The notes beneath the pieces were generated by a model. That model had not been told where the DNA came from. It did no database searches and was given only the letters and a program-made list of their open reading frames with translations. Below, piece after piece: positions 13,476-25,800 of a DNA stretch of 64,000 nt. Source of the DNA: Ancylostoma caninum (Eukaryota; Nematoda; Chromadorea; Rhabditida; Ancylostomatidae); contig JBAJFG010000347.1 in the NCBI GenBank assembly GCA_037903475.1, positions 2,604,001 to 2,668,000 on the forward strand. Direction: 5' to 3'. The stretch's first letter is position 1, and each line of letters begins with the position of its first letter. A program made the translations under genes and the position numbers.

Positions 13476-13808
13476 ATGCAGGCAGAGAATGATAATGAAG
13501 GTGAAGATGAAGGTGCTAAACGGCCTCGATACCACCAAAATGCGCTAAAACCTTTGAGACGAAAATTTCCGTGGGTGCTGCCTTTAATGGAAAATAGCGC
13601 AACCGACAAATTCCTATCCAGCCGTTCAATTGAAGCTCGAAGAGCCATCAAATCTGGCCGAACGACCTGTGCTAATTTTAAGTACGAAAGAGGCGTTTCG
13701 CAGGAAATGATCAATAATCAGCGATTTTACAAGCTCAAAGAAGACACATTTAGTTTCATTGACACCAACCACTTCGACTGGATGGATTTCTTTCACAAAG
13801 ATGTGTGA
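13476..13808 (+). CDS. orphan 110-residue open frame, hypothetical
   Basis: I do not recognise this protein. It opens with ATG and an acidic stretch (ENDNEGEDEG), followed by a basic patch (AKRPRYHQ) and a mixed, protein-like C-terminal half rich in Phe, Asp and Lys (FSFIDTNHFDWMDFFHKDV). The ATG overlaps a possible splice acceptor (CTATGCAG), so the frame could instead be a last exon starting at GCAGAGAATG. A TTTA-repeat tail just upstream suggests old retroposon debris nearby. There is no partner exon, conserved motif or regulatory signal to confirm it, and it could be a chance frame or a nematode-specific gene. Confidence 0.25.
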   Translation: MQAENDNEGEDEGAKRPRYHQNALKPLRRKFPWVLPLMENSATDKFLSSRSIEARRAIKSGRTTCANFKYERGVSQEMINNQRFYKLKEDTFSFIDTNHFDWMDFFHKDV

Positions 13809-14260
13809 ATTGCTCCAGAGAAATCGCATGGCCTAGGTGGATATTATAGTTAGTTTTCAAGTACCACAAATAACGGAGGTAATCCTACTGAAAGGATCGA
13901 ATCGCAAGGATCTAGGCATCTTACACCATGATACCGTCGGACCCCACCCCTGCACCCACCGCCAAACTGGTCCTGAACAGTTCTATTCATTATGTTCTTC
14001 TGCGTTTATATTCTACAAAGGTCACACGTTGAAACATTATCCGGTGGTTTCCGGTCCCTATTGAATACAAGGAGGAAATGGAATGGTGTTAGGAAGAAAA
14101 GCGCTCTCAGCAGGTATAAATCATAAGTGGCAATGGGCCGGAAAAAATCGCAACTGAAGAAAGCTCAAGGACTCATGCTGACACCTAATATTTGATCTCC
14201 ATTGAGGCAAATTCCAGGAAAACAGAAAGAATAGGAGCAAAGTCGTTTCGTGTCGAATCG

Positions 14261-14266
14261 TTTATT
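14261..14266 (-). terminator. poly(A) signal candidate for vha-6
   Basis: An AATAAA hexamer on the minus strand lies about 185 bases beyond the vha-6 stop codon, a plausible 3' UTR length. No cleavage evidence is available. Confidence 0.4.
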
Positions 14267-14450
14267 CAAGGCAATTTAACCGGAAGGCCACAAAACCGGA
14301 ATGTATAAAAATCTGGGATACGTTCCTGAAACTGGGAGAAGAATGAGAAGTGCTGTAACTATTGTTACATGGTAACAACACCGGTTATGCTATAGATTAT
14401 GCTGTTAAGTATGCATATGAGTATGTATACACAAGAGAAATTCAGGGCCG

Positions 14451-16794
14451 CTAGTTCGTCGGCTCCAGAAGCGCTTGTTTGAACGAGTACGGCATGAATG
14501 CGTAGCCGAGACCAAGGTAGAACTTCGACTGGAACTCCACCCTGTAATGGATTATGCCATAAAAATTGTATGTGCAGCACTTGGAGTTGAAAATACTCCT
14601 GTAAAGCTATTACCAATGAAGACGGAGAGCGTGCAGGAATGCGGAAAGTCCTTCCATAAGCACCAGGATTGAGAATGTCAGCACTCCGAAGGCGAAGAAG
14701 ATCACGTAGAGCGCGATGTAACCGGCCACGCCATCGAGGATAAAGGAATTCACCAACACCATGTGCCAGAGTACCTCAGAAAGCTCTGAAAAAGAAGAAA
14801 AATATTCAGATATGAGAGAATGAAATGTGAGAATGACTAGACGCTTAAAAAGGTACAGTGGACGTCAATGGCGGTGGCCCATCCGCGGTCCCGAGAAGGA
14901 CGCCGCGCAACCGCGCCGCGCGCCCGTAACCGACGTTTTTTGCTGTTGTTGTGCTATATCTAGCAGTTTTTCTAACCGATTTTAAGGATTCCCGACCAAA
15001 CCGGGAAGAAAGCACCTAGAAATAACATTCCTACGGTAGACGACACCGATCCAGATGCGCGCGGCGCGGTCGCGCTGCGCCCTTCTCGGGGCCGCGTATG
15101 GGCCACCGCCAGTGACGTTCACTGTGAAACAGACGAAAAAGTGAATGAATGAAAAAAACATGAACATGGTCACCAAGCTTCACATGGTTTTCTATCCATT
15201 TTCTACCGTTTTTCTATCCATTTTGTACAATAACCGCGTTTTTGTGGGGTTACGACAAGACCATCCCAGATGTCGCATACATCATTAAGATTACCAAAGG
15301 CAAAGGTGGGTAAAATCACCATAATTTACCCAGCGCCAACACGTTTACCCTGGGTAACCCCAGTGATGCATCCAAGCCCAGGAAAACATGAAAATTGTCG
15401 ATTTTCGCGAGAAAATGACAGTGTCAGGCAATATGATGTTAATATCCGTGATCATATTCTAAAGCTGCTTCTTCGTGCAACATTTGGGAGGGTTTATGGT
15501 TACCTAAGTAAGCCCACTAACCTTACAAAAATGGAGTCATAGTTCAGAATGGTTACAACATTCGTGATATTCCACCTGTGCGATGTTTCAGCAAAAAAAA
15601 ATCGAATATCGTTATTATAAATGTCGTTTTTTTATCGAAAATTTTGGATTAGTGCCCACTATCCTCGGCAAGGATTCTAAAACCATTAGAAGCTTTGAAG
15701 TGCTCCCCATTGTAATCGTAGGAGTAAGAATATTTCTAGAACTTACGGGCATGTGCAAGGGACAACGCCCACAATCGGAGATAGGACGCTGTATGAGAGA
15801 CGCATCCAAGAACGTACTCAATGGTATGAATGGCTTGATGGACCATGACGTCGCCGAAAGCCTAGAACCACCAATGTACCGCTGCAACTTCTAGAAATCC
15901 CACATAATTTCGAGCAAAACCTCATCATGTCCATGTCCTCCTCCTCCTCCAGCAGCGTGTTCAGCCTCCTCCTTCTTGCCACTTCCATTTATGATAATCT
16001 CCGAGTCGTCAGAAGCGACGTTAGCACGGACCGACTAAAAAGGTACAGGTACTCCTCTACAGTATATCTCTATAGTGTATGATCTAAACACCCACAATAT
16101 TGCTGCCCATAGCCTTCTTCTTTTTCTTCTGCTCCATGATAAAGTGAAGTGGTTTTCCGAACAACATGACTGGTATGCAAAGCACCGCAATGATCACAAG
16201 TATAGCTTCAATCATGCTCTGTAAATAGAGATCAATCGATCAGCACTTTTTCCTTTTCCAAAAAATTCGAAGCTGTGAACGTAATCCATACCTGACCAGG
16301 ATACCACTGGGAGAGGTAGCAAGCATCTTGTTCTTCATACTCGTTAGCTGAGGCATTTATTGGCTGAATATAAGGGCATTCTCATACGCATTGAATTTTG
16401 AGGATAATTTCGTGTGTGATCCATAAGACCCATATAAGAGGTTCTCTATCTATTATTGCTTTATTTGTCTTGTTTGATTATTATTTATTTTAATTTGTTC
16501 AGTACGTTACAGTGAACGTGCTAGATAAGAACTATTCAATTCAATTGGTAGAAAAGAACATAACAGCGAGGAGGCAAAAACAGACATAACGTTAGACAAC
16601 GGATGCTTAAGGTACCAAAGAAATTTTTTCTAACATGCTACAGCAGAAACTTCTTGAATTTTGGATATCTATGCAGTCTTTTTGCTCAGAAAGGCTTATC
16701 CAGTTAGGATTTGGATTAATCCAGATAGGAAAAATTATATATTTACAAGTGAAAAAAAATTAGCTAGAATCACTAATAGCAGACGTGTAGTATG

Positions 16795-16846
<52 letters not shown>

Positions 16847-19800
16847 GGATCGAACGACGTGTTACATATCCTAGAATTCGGATTTCCGGATTTGCATCAG
16901 GCGAATTTCTGAATTTGCATGTAAGACAGGCAAGAATCTCGGATAAAGAATAATAACAACAGTGAGGCATATTCTTTTTGAAAATTCGGATTCTGGGACC
17001 GAATCAATTGAATTGGGTTCCAGTTTTCTATGGTTTAACCTGGGTCAATCGATCTTTATGGAGTGTAAAGATATAGATAGAATAGCTAGCTTCTCAGCAC
17101 AAAGTTTGAAGGTTCTGTGCCAAAAAGCCAGGCAGAGTTACCCTGGCAACTAAAAAGAAAAAAGAAGAAAAAAAGCACTTGCGTATGCGTAGTGCATCTT
17201 TTTTCTTTCCTGGGTGGGGGATATCTCAATCTAATTTGGATTCTGTGAGAAATTATTCACAAATATGGAACGAATGACCTAGTAATATGCTATGGGATAA
17301 GAATATGAGCTTTCAAGTGAATTCTACATATGAAATGAATTAACTCGCGTCATGAGCACCGTAGCCTGAAAATTTACCTTATCAAGCTGCACAAATCCGG
17401 CTGGGCGATCCTTGAACATGAACATGTTGATGAGCCCAATCTAAACTTTACCGCTTATATAAGAGTTCTTACAAGCTGTCAGGAAGGAGATAGAAGAGTT
17501 CAACACACCAGTAGTGAAGGAGCGCAATGTGATCCTGGATAAAGTTGACCGAAGATAACTTCAGCTTTCACCCAGAAGAAAATCCACTTGATCACAATCT
17601 GCAGAAGGACACTTTCAATATTTTCAAAAAATCTTCCGCTTGACATTTATGCAATTTGTAAACCTGTCACAGGCCTACCTGCAGGCAAAGGTAAATGAAG
17701 ATACATGTCATGAACAGCATTTGAGGGATGAAAACGGTATAGATGTCAATTTTTGATTTGAAAAACCTGAAAAGAGATCAGCTACAGCTTCGGTACTCAG
17801 GACACTGGAATATCTACTCTTTCTTCATTTCTTTCAAATTATCGTGTTTTGTCTATTGAAGAAAGAGGTTTTCCTCAGGTCTACACAATCCCCACGCTCT
17901 CCAGAACTATACCTGTAATTGAAGAAGCTAAGGACGACTCCGAAGGTCATCTGTGCAATTCCAGCGATTACAGAGAGCTTCATTTTCATTGAATTGAGGA
18001 AGTTCAGCTTGTTCTCAGCAATATTCCAGATGGGATCCACTCCAAATGGATATGGACCATCCGCGTGCTGGTAACTGTACTCGGGATTGATCTGTAACGC
18101 AATGGGCCTTAGCGCTCGTGATTAAGGTTTTTTCTAAAGCCATAGTTCAGGCAAACCTCAATGAGCATCTCCTTCTTGGCGTGTTCGGATTGGTTGATCC
18201 ACGTCGACAGTTCACTCTGGCTAAATTCGATGCTATTGCCTTTTTTGGGAATTTCAGGATAATTTCTGGGAAAACTCACCTATATGGATTCAACCACGAC
18301 GTGCCAAAGATGTTGAACGACTTCGCGAACATGTCGTTGTAGATGATTCCAGCATGGATCGAGAAGATGCCCATGAGAAGAATGATGTAGCGACCACCGA
18401 AGAACATGCCGAAAATCTGGAGGGTAAAGCTTCTAGAGGGACTACGGAGACATATAAGGCTACATACAGGAGGAATAACTAACCTCATCCTTGATATTGC
18501 GGTCGATCAGATTCTTCTCGCGCACAACAAAGTATAGACCAGCCAGGAACATAAGAATTCCATGTCCCAGGTCACCGAACATGCAGGCGAAGATGAATGG
18601 GAAGGAGATTATGGTGAATGGCGCTGGAAACAAGCTCGGTAAGCCAGAGAAGGTGGCAATTTACAGTAGCTTAAGTATTGAATGAGCTTTTTTTATGGAA
18701 TCGTTGGCATGATTCAGGCCTGTCCAACAAGGCCTAATTTGACTTCCGAGTTCTTTTAGGTAGTGAAATAAACAGTTTTGAAAATACACAGATAGTAGAG
18801 CGAGGACAGCAACAGAAGGTGACCTCTCCTTCAATGCAAGAGGTAATTTTCTATTTTCCTCACTTTTTAAAATTTGTTTTTCTAGCAATTTTTTTCTCTG
18901 GGGATTTGACACGACTAGGTTCTACAGCAACTGACCAGGATTCAACTCGCGATAACTGGCAATTCCATAAGAGTCGACAATTCCTTGGAAGACCCCAGTG
19001 AATTTATTGGTCCTATTGTAAGTGGGTGGCTCTTCTGGAGTCTCAAGGACATTCAACACCGGGCGCACGGTGGATCCAGACACTTCCTGGAATACTTCTA
19101 TAGATTCCTTGCTAGCCAAGTCTAAAACCTTCATCAATACTCACCGCTCCCCTCTCAAGGGCAGCTCTCACATCATCCAGGTAAACAGCAGGAACCCAGC
19201 ATTCGGCGACGAAGAATCTTCCGATGCCGTCAAATGTGAAAAGATTCAAATGGTGGTAGACGGTTTTTTGCATACGGACCTAAAATAAAGGCATTTCCAT
19301 AGAGTTCAACTCCCATTAGAGGAGCGTGGGAAAAACCTGTCTGAGCCAATTGTTGTGGTTGTTAGCAGCAGCCTGCAGGACTCGGAAGCGATGCTCCTTT
19401 GTCTGTCCAAGAACGGTGTTGAGATCGGAAAGACGGGCTCTCACATCTGTACGGGCAGATTCACGCTCCTGAAGGTAGCCATCTATGTGGTATGCTTCCA
19501 GGTAACAAGCAAATACACTTTACCTTGAACGTCTTGGGGCAGTTCTTCATGAGCTTTGCCTTGAATCCATCGCACACCTTCTCGACGATACTACGCATGC
19601 GATCTCCTTTGTAGAACACGATGAAAACGGATTTATGGACCGTCTCGTACTAAAACTTTTCACAGTTTCAGTCAAAATTGGTAGAGAAAATCCGCCGTAG
19701 ACCTCACATTCTCATCTTCTAGGTCTTCCTCGATGTCTGAGCTTCTGAGGTATGCGGTGTGATGGGAGGCTCGCCACAGTACCCTCTCGAAGACTGACAG

Positions 19801-22800
19801 TCTGTCCCTTCGGATCACTCCAACGAGGTAGCTAAATTCAAAATTTGACTGTTTTGAAAGCTGATGATCTATGACACCTCTAAAACTTTCCCCTAAGGCA
19901 TTCACATTCAACGTTATTAAAAATACAGTTAGGATCATGAAATAAAAGGACCCTTGTCATGTACTGTGATTCATGGAATTTATGGATTTTCACCTTTTAA
20001 GCCAATCAAGGGCAGAAACCGTTGGTGGAGGATAACTCTTCGGTCTTCTTTCGACTGAATCGTCAAATCAATTGATAAAAATCACAAAATGCGGTGGCGC
20101 TCAGTCACTCTTGCGGCACAGAATACCGCCCATCTCGTTTGCCGCTCCGCACCTCCAACGCGACGCGGCTAGACACTGTGGTCGTCTGGCGTTGCCGGCA
20201 TTAATGTTTTGTTCATGCTTTTTTTTAATTGAAGCAAAGACACAGAGAGAACCAGTGAACACATAAGAAACCATCAATATCGGCGACGTCTGACAACCAC
20301 AACACTCAGCTGATCCGCCGCGACGCGTAAGTGATGCGGCGCGGCGGGCCAGACCAGCGTTATTCTGTGATGCAAGAGTGATTGACTGGCACTGAGTCTA
20401 TGCATTCATCTACTCAGTTATTTTTATTCGTTCGTTTACAGTGGACGTCGATGGCAGTGGCACATCCGCGCTGGAATCTATCTCGTCTGCCTCCAAATTC
20501 TATTCCTAGGCGCTTTCCCTCCAGATTAGTCGAAATCCTCACAATTGGGTAGAAAAACTGTTAGAATTCAGTCAGAGCACTGACCGTGAGCGGTCGGGTG
20601 AAATTCATTCCCCCCACAAGTGTTTGGTTATTCTATCGACTCGCTATACCCTAGGTGGCAAGGGGTAGAATACTGCTGAATCTTCGATTATTGCCACACT
20701 GAAAGGTGAATCGTTCCTGTTTTCCTTCCACTGAACTGCTTTCAAGCTTCAAGATGGGCAAAGCTCCGCGACGGAATATTAAGGTGTCCAATGGCCTGGA
20801 AATCAGTTCGACGACTACGCCTCCACCAACGCTCAGCCTCGAAGATGCGATGCAACAGCTGAATGCTTCGCCGCTGGTTCCTGACTGCATCAAATGGGCG
20901 TTTGGGTCGCTAGTGAATGAACTGACGTCGGTTCGACTGGAACGTGATCAACTTCGTGAGGAAAATCGTTTACTTCGTGAACAGCTGGCTATTTCTCAAC
21001 ATTTACCATCTAGGCAGTCGAGCGTAGATGCTTTAGCACACAAATCTGAGCCTCACTCCTTGATTAATTGTAGTGAATCCGAAAGACAACGCTCAATTAT
21101 CATTGCCGGAATTCCTGAGTCTAAGAAAAGTTTTTTAAAAGATAGATTGCAGTACGATTATAGTAGTGTCATGAATGTGCTTTACCATTTGAATATTGAA
21201 TGTTATCCTGTGTCCGTTTACCGACTCGGCAAGCCAAAAAATGGTATGAGCAGACTTCTTAAAGTTGTATTGCCGACAAGGTTTTTCCAACGTATGGCTG
21301 TCCAGAGAGCTTTCTGGCTGAGTTCTTTCCCCAAAAAAGGGATTTTCCTACGGGAGTCCCTAACTGCTTCGGAGAGAGAGCGACGCAAAAAAGCTAGACT
21401 TGATCATATTGTTAGCAAATCCTCACTTTCTTCCTCAGCTCAAGACTCACAATCAAAGATGACCGATTTGAATATTGTTTCTTTAAATAATGAGATGGGA
21501 AACTAGATACCTTTCGTCGGACTGATATTTATCGTGATACTAATACTGCACCAATATCATTACTATCGTGTTTTTATTCCAATCTCAGATCGCTCCCGAG
21601 GAATTGTATTGATTTAAACTTTTGTCTTGGACCAAAACATGACCTGTGCCTCTTTTCTGAGACTTGGCTAAAAAGTCATCACTCGATAAAAGCCATATTT
21701 GATGCCTGGATTAACGACTACGTTATTCTTCGTTGTGACAGAACCAAGAAGTTGGGTGGCGGTGTGGCAATATTCATCAGAAGCACCTTAACTCATTCCG
21801 TGGTTTTCAGTGAGTCTGTTCTAAATGGGTATGAAATTTTAGCTGTGGACATTTTCCATCTTGAAATGCGTTTTAGAATAATTCTGATATACAGACCGCC
21901 TTCTGTCTCAGCTGTTATCACAGATCAGCTGGCAAAAGTTATTGGCGATTTATCGGCCATTGAATTACCTGTGATCGTTGTAGGTGACTTTAACTTACCG
22001 GAAATCAAGTGGGCAACATGGAATGATCAAACCCAATTTTTTGGTTGTTTTTCTGAAATACTTGATTGTCATGACTTCAAACAGTATGTGCTGGAACCAA
22101 CAAGGGAATCCAAATTTTTGGACTTGCTGTTCTCAAATAGTCCGGAACTACTTGGTAGAGTCTCTGTGAACCCGCCATTCGGTGGGAGTGACCATCTGAG
22201 CATATCTTTTGAGGTCCATGGATTTGGTATTGAACAAATGCCAGTCTTTAAAAGATTATTCAATGAATGTGATTACTCTGCTATCAATAACTATCTTTTT
22301 AACATTTCATGGGTCGACTCCTTTGAGTCGGTTTCTTCGGTTGACGACAAATACAATATGTTCTTGGCTATTCTCAATGACACCATAGACCAATTCGTTC
22401 CTTGGAAGTATGTGTTTCCTAGAAAATCCAACCTTCCTCGTTACCTTCAAAACATGCTGGAACATAAAGATTGTCTTTTACACTATGCCAAATTAAGTGG
22501 AGATTGGACAGAATACAAATCATTCTCACAGAAGTTCGCTAATCAGATCAACAAGTACAACAAAAGCATAGAAAAAAAAATTGTTGACTCTGAACATAAA
22601 CAATGTTTTTACAAGTAAATGAAAAGCAGATTGAGAACGAAATCTCACTTTTCGGATTTGAAACTTAATGGAAAAATCCTACTCAGTGATCGCGATAGGG
22701 CAAATGCCCTGGCAAATGAATTTTGCACCGTCTTTATTGAAGATAATGGGATTTCTCCTGATTTCAATACTGAGTCTAAAACCAATCAGAGAGATTTTCC

Positions 22801-25800
22801 ACATTTCGATGCAACTAAAATTTATGAACACCTTATCAAATGGCCCAGCTCCTACTCACTCACACCTGATAGGATTCCCTTCATATTCATCAAAAATGTA
22901 GCACACACTATTGCATATCCTCTTTCATATATTTTCAATCAATCAATGATGTTCACTGAAATCCCAAGGCTTTGGAAACATTCATACGTGACACCACTCC
23001 TGAAAAAATCTCCTTCCTCGGATCCAAAGAACTATAGACCAATCAGTATCACATCAGTTTTTAGTCGGCTTTTCGAAAAGATTCTGAAATCTCATAAGCT
23101 CAAACATATTGATGAAAATGTTTTGATCCCGAGATCTCAACATGGATTTGCTAGTGGTAAATCAGTGACTACAAATATGTTGGAATCCCTCAATGATTGG
23201 ACCCTAACGTTGGACAGAAAAAAGGCTGTAGATGTCATATACTTTGATTTTGCGAAAGCTTTTGATAGGCTGAGCCACAAGAATTCATTTACAAGATCAG
23301 AAAGATGGGCTTTCATGAAAACATCTGCAAATGGCTGGAAGAATTTCTTAGTGGTAGGACCTTTCAGGTTCGTATAAACTCAACATTCTCGGATGTTTTC
23401 GAAATTCGAAGCGGAGTACCTCAAGGAGGTGTTCTTTCACCCATTCTGATCAATCTTTTCACTGCTGATATAGCAGATATTCTAGAAGATAAAGGCGTTT
23501 TATGTAAGCAATATACCGATGACATAAAAATTTATAAAGAAATCAGCATGGATCAAGATTCGGCAGACCTGCAAACAGCAATTGATTGTTTATATAAATG
23601 GTCGGAGACATGGCAAATTCCTCTTTCACCAAACAAAACTTTTCATATGCGGCTTGGATCTTCCACGTTGGTCTCTGACTATAAAATGTCGACGCACTCA
23701 ATCAATACTGTCAGCGACATAAAAGATCTGGGTTTTTTCTACAATAACAAACTCGATTTCACATTACACTACAAGGAATTGTTCAAGAAAGCATGCAATC
23801 GTACATATCAAATATTCAAAGCTCTCACTACGAAAGATAGCAAAGTACTCCTTAAGGCGTACAAAATCTATGTTTGACCTCTTGTAGAAAGCGCAACTGT
23901 GGTCTTTTCTCCTCATAGGAAAAGAGATATTGCAAAATTAGAGAAAATTCAGAATAATTTCACAAGAAAAATATTCCACCGGATAAATGGTCCTCTATAT
24001 TCTAGGATTCCCAGTGCAAAAAATAGAAACAAGCACTTCAAGATATCTAATCTTGAGTCGAGGCGGGAGCTTTTTGATGTTTGTATGATGCATAAGCTAT
24101 TGAATGGATGGTCCGGAGCTAATCTTTCACTATTTTTCACCTTAGTACAATCAATCACCCGTGGTGGAGAAACAGAAATTTCCTACTCACGACCTAAAAC
24201 CGCGGTTAGAGCTAATTTCTTCACAGTTAGAGCTGGTTCCGCATATATTCGCTTAAAAAAGACCACTACATACACCGAATCCTTGGCCTCTTTCAAACGA
24301 AGAATGACTAAATCCATACTCAGGCCCTAAGTCTCTGATCTTATGGTCATGTTTTGTCTGAATGTGATGTACATATAAGTTTTCCACGTCTGTCTTACTA
24401 CAGCGTATCGAATAAATAAATAAATAAATAAATTAGCACAACAGCAGCAGAAGACATTGGTTCCTGTGCACGCGGCGTGGTTGCGCGGCGTGTTTCTCGA
24501 CGATGGGTCACCGCCATCGACCCCCACTGCACTTATTCATTTTTTACTCTTTCAGCTACCAAAATGCTCCGAAAGGCGCCCCTCCCAATGAAACCATCAA
24601 TGGAAGATAAAACTCTCCATGACATCGACGTTCAAGAAAAAGTTGACACTTCCAATACATTGATGGAAACTGATATGTGGTTTGGGACACGTAACCGAGC
24701 GCAATTACGGCGTCTTACCCATCCGTCATGTGAAAAACGCGAATGTCTACTTTTTCATCAAGCCCACGTGAAGTTCCAAAGACAGCAAATATCCTTGTGA
24801 TGAGTATCAATTCTACTAACAGAGGAAGCGCACGAAGAAAAGCTGCCAATTTATAATGTGACCTATATGGGTAGAGAGCCTGTCCAACATGATGTTGTGA
24901 ACTATACTTGAAATCTGCTAAATGGTCTACAGAAGCTCAAAATAGCACATGGAGCAAGGGTAGAACACAACGGATGCTATGGATTCGTGGCTTGGTGACG
25001 CTGGTTTCAAATCTGTTTTGATCCTGCCTGAGTTCTGTCCCTTTGAGGAGTTATGCACGTTTTTATCAGGCGCATATGATAGGGCTTTACGAGTGCAGGA
25101 GTGCGCCCAGCATGCGGCGCGTGCGCGGCGCGGCCCTCTTGTGGCAGCGGCAGCGGTCGTTCGTCAGATTCTTGGCCCAGGTGAGTGTTTTTCTTTCATT
25201 TTTTCTTTGACTGAAGCTTAAGTGAAGCTGTGAAGCCTGTGGCTGACCTATATCGATCGGACGGCCCCGCATGCTTCATATTTTGCACGTTTTCCCCATG
25301 CATGCCCAAAATGCTTGTTTTTACTGTTTTTATGAGGCATGCGGGGCCGTCCAGTCGACATCGGTCAGCCGCACGCCCCACACCTTCAGATAAGCTTCAA
25401 TCAAAGAAAAAAAGAAGGAAAAACACTCACCTGGGCCAAAAATCTGATGAACGACGGGGGACCGCTGCCACAAGCGGGCCGCGCCGCGCACGCGCCTCAT
25501 GCTGGGCGCGTTCGAAAATTTTCGGCCGGTTGCGCGTAAGGACTTTGAATCTCTCGATCGTTGTGAACATGCTCGCAGGATCAAATCCTGCAGTGCGCGT
25601 TAGTTTTGCACTCCTTTTTCAGCCTCTACTGATCATTTAGCAAATTTCAAGTACATAATTGAATCTCATTTTGGACAGGCTCTCGAACCGTATAGGTGTC
25701 GTCTTGAATTCGCAGCTTGAGTTCGTGCTCCCCTTGCAAGAATTTGGTAGTGCGGCAAAGTACAGATGAGAACCCAGATGTGAAGAGTTTAACGGCAGCT

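Larger units (their letters stand above)
20565..24432 (+). mobile_element. non-LTR (LINE) retrotransposon, CR1/jockey-like, decayed
   Basis: The element is about 3.87 kb, nearly full length, with ORF1 (20,754-21,506), ORF2 (about 21,560-24,330; endonuclease plus reverse transcriptase, no RNase H seen) and an AATA/TAAA-repeat 3' tail at about 24,405-24,432. TTAG flanks both sides (20,561-20,564 and 24,433-24,436) and is the likely target-site duplication. It sits antisense in vha-6 intron 5 and interrupts a family A foldback element. ORF2 carries two stop codons and one frameshift, so this copy cannot make an active enzyme. Clade placement is by overall look only. Confidence 0.92.

Noticed and set aside
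13476..13808. Naming the orphan frame as a known family
   Set aside because: No motif is recognised, so it is reported as hypothetical without a function.
25570..25600. tRNA T-arm-like hairpin (GCAGG...CCTGC)
   Set aside because: No matching D-arm, anticodon arm or acceptor stem could be drawn around it.
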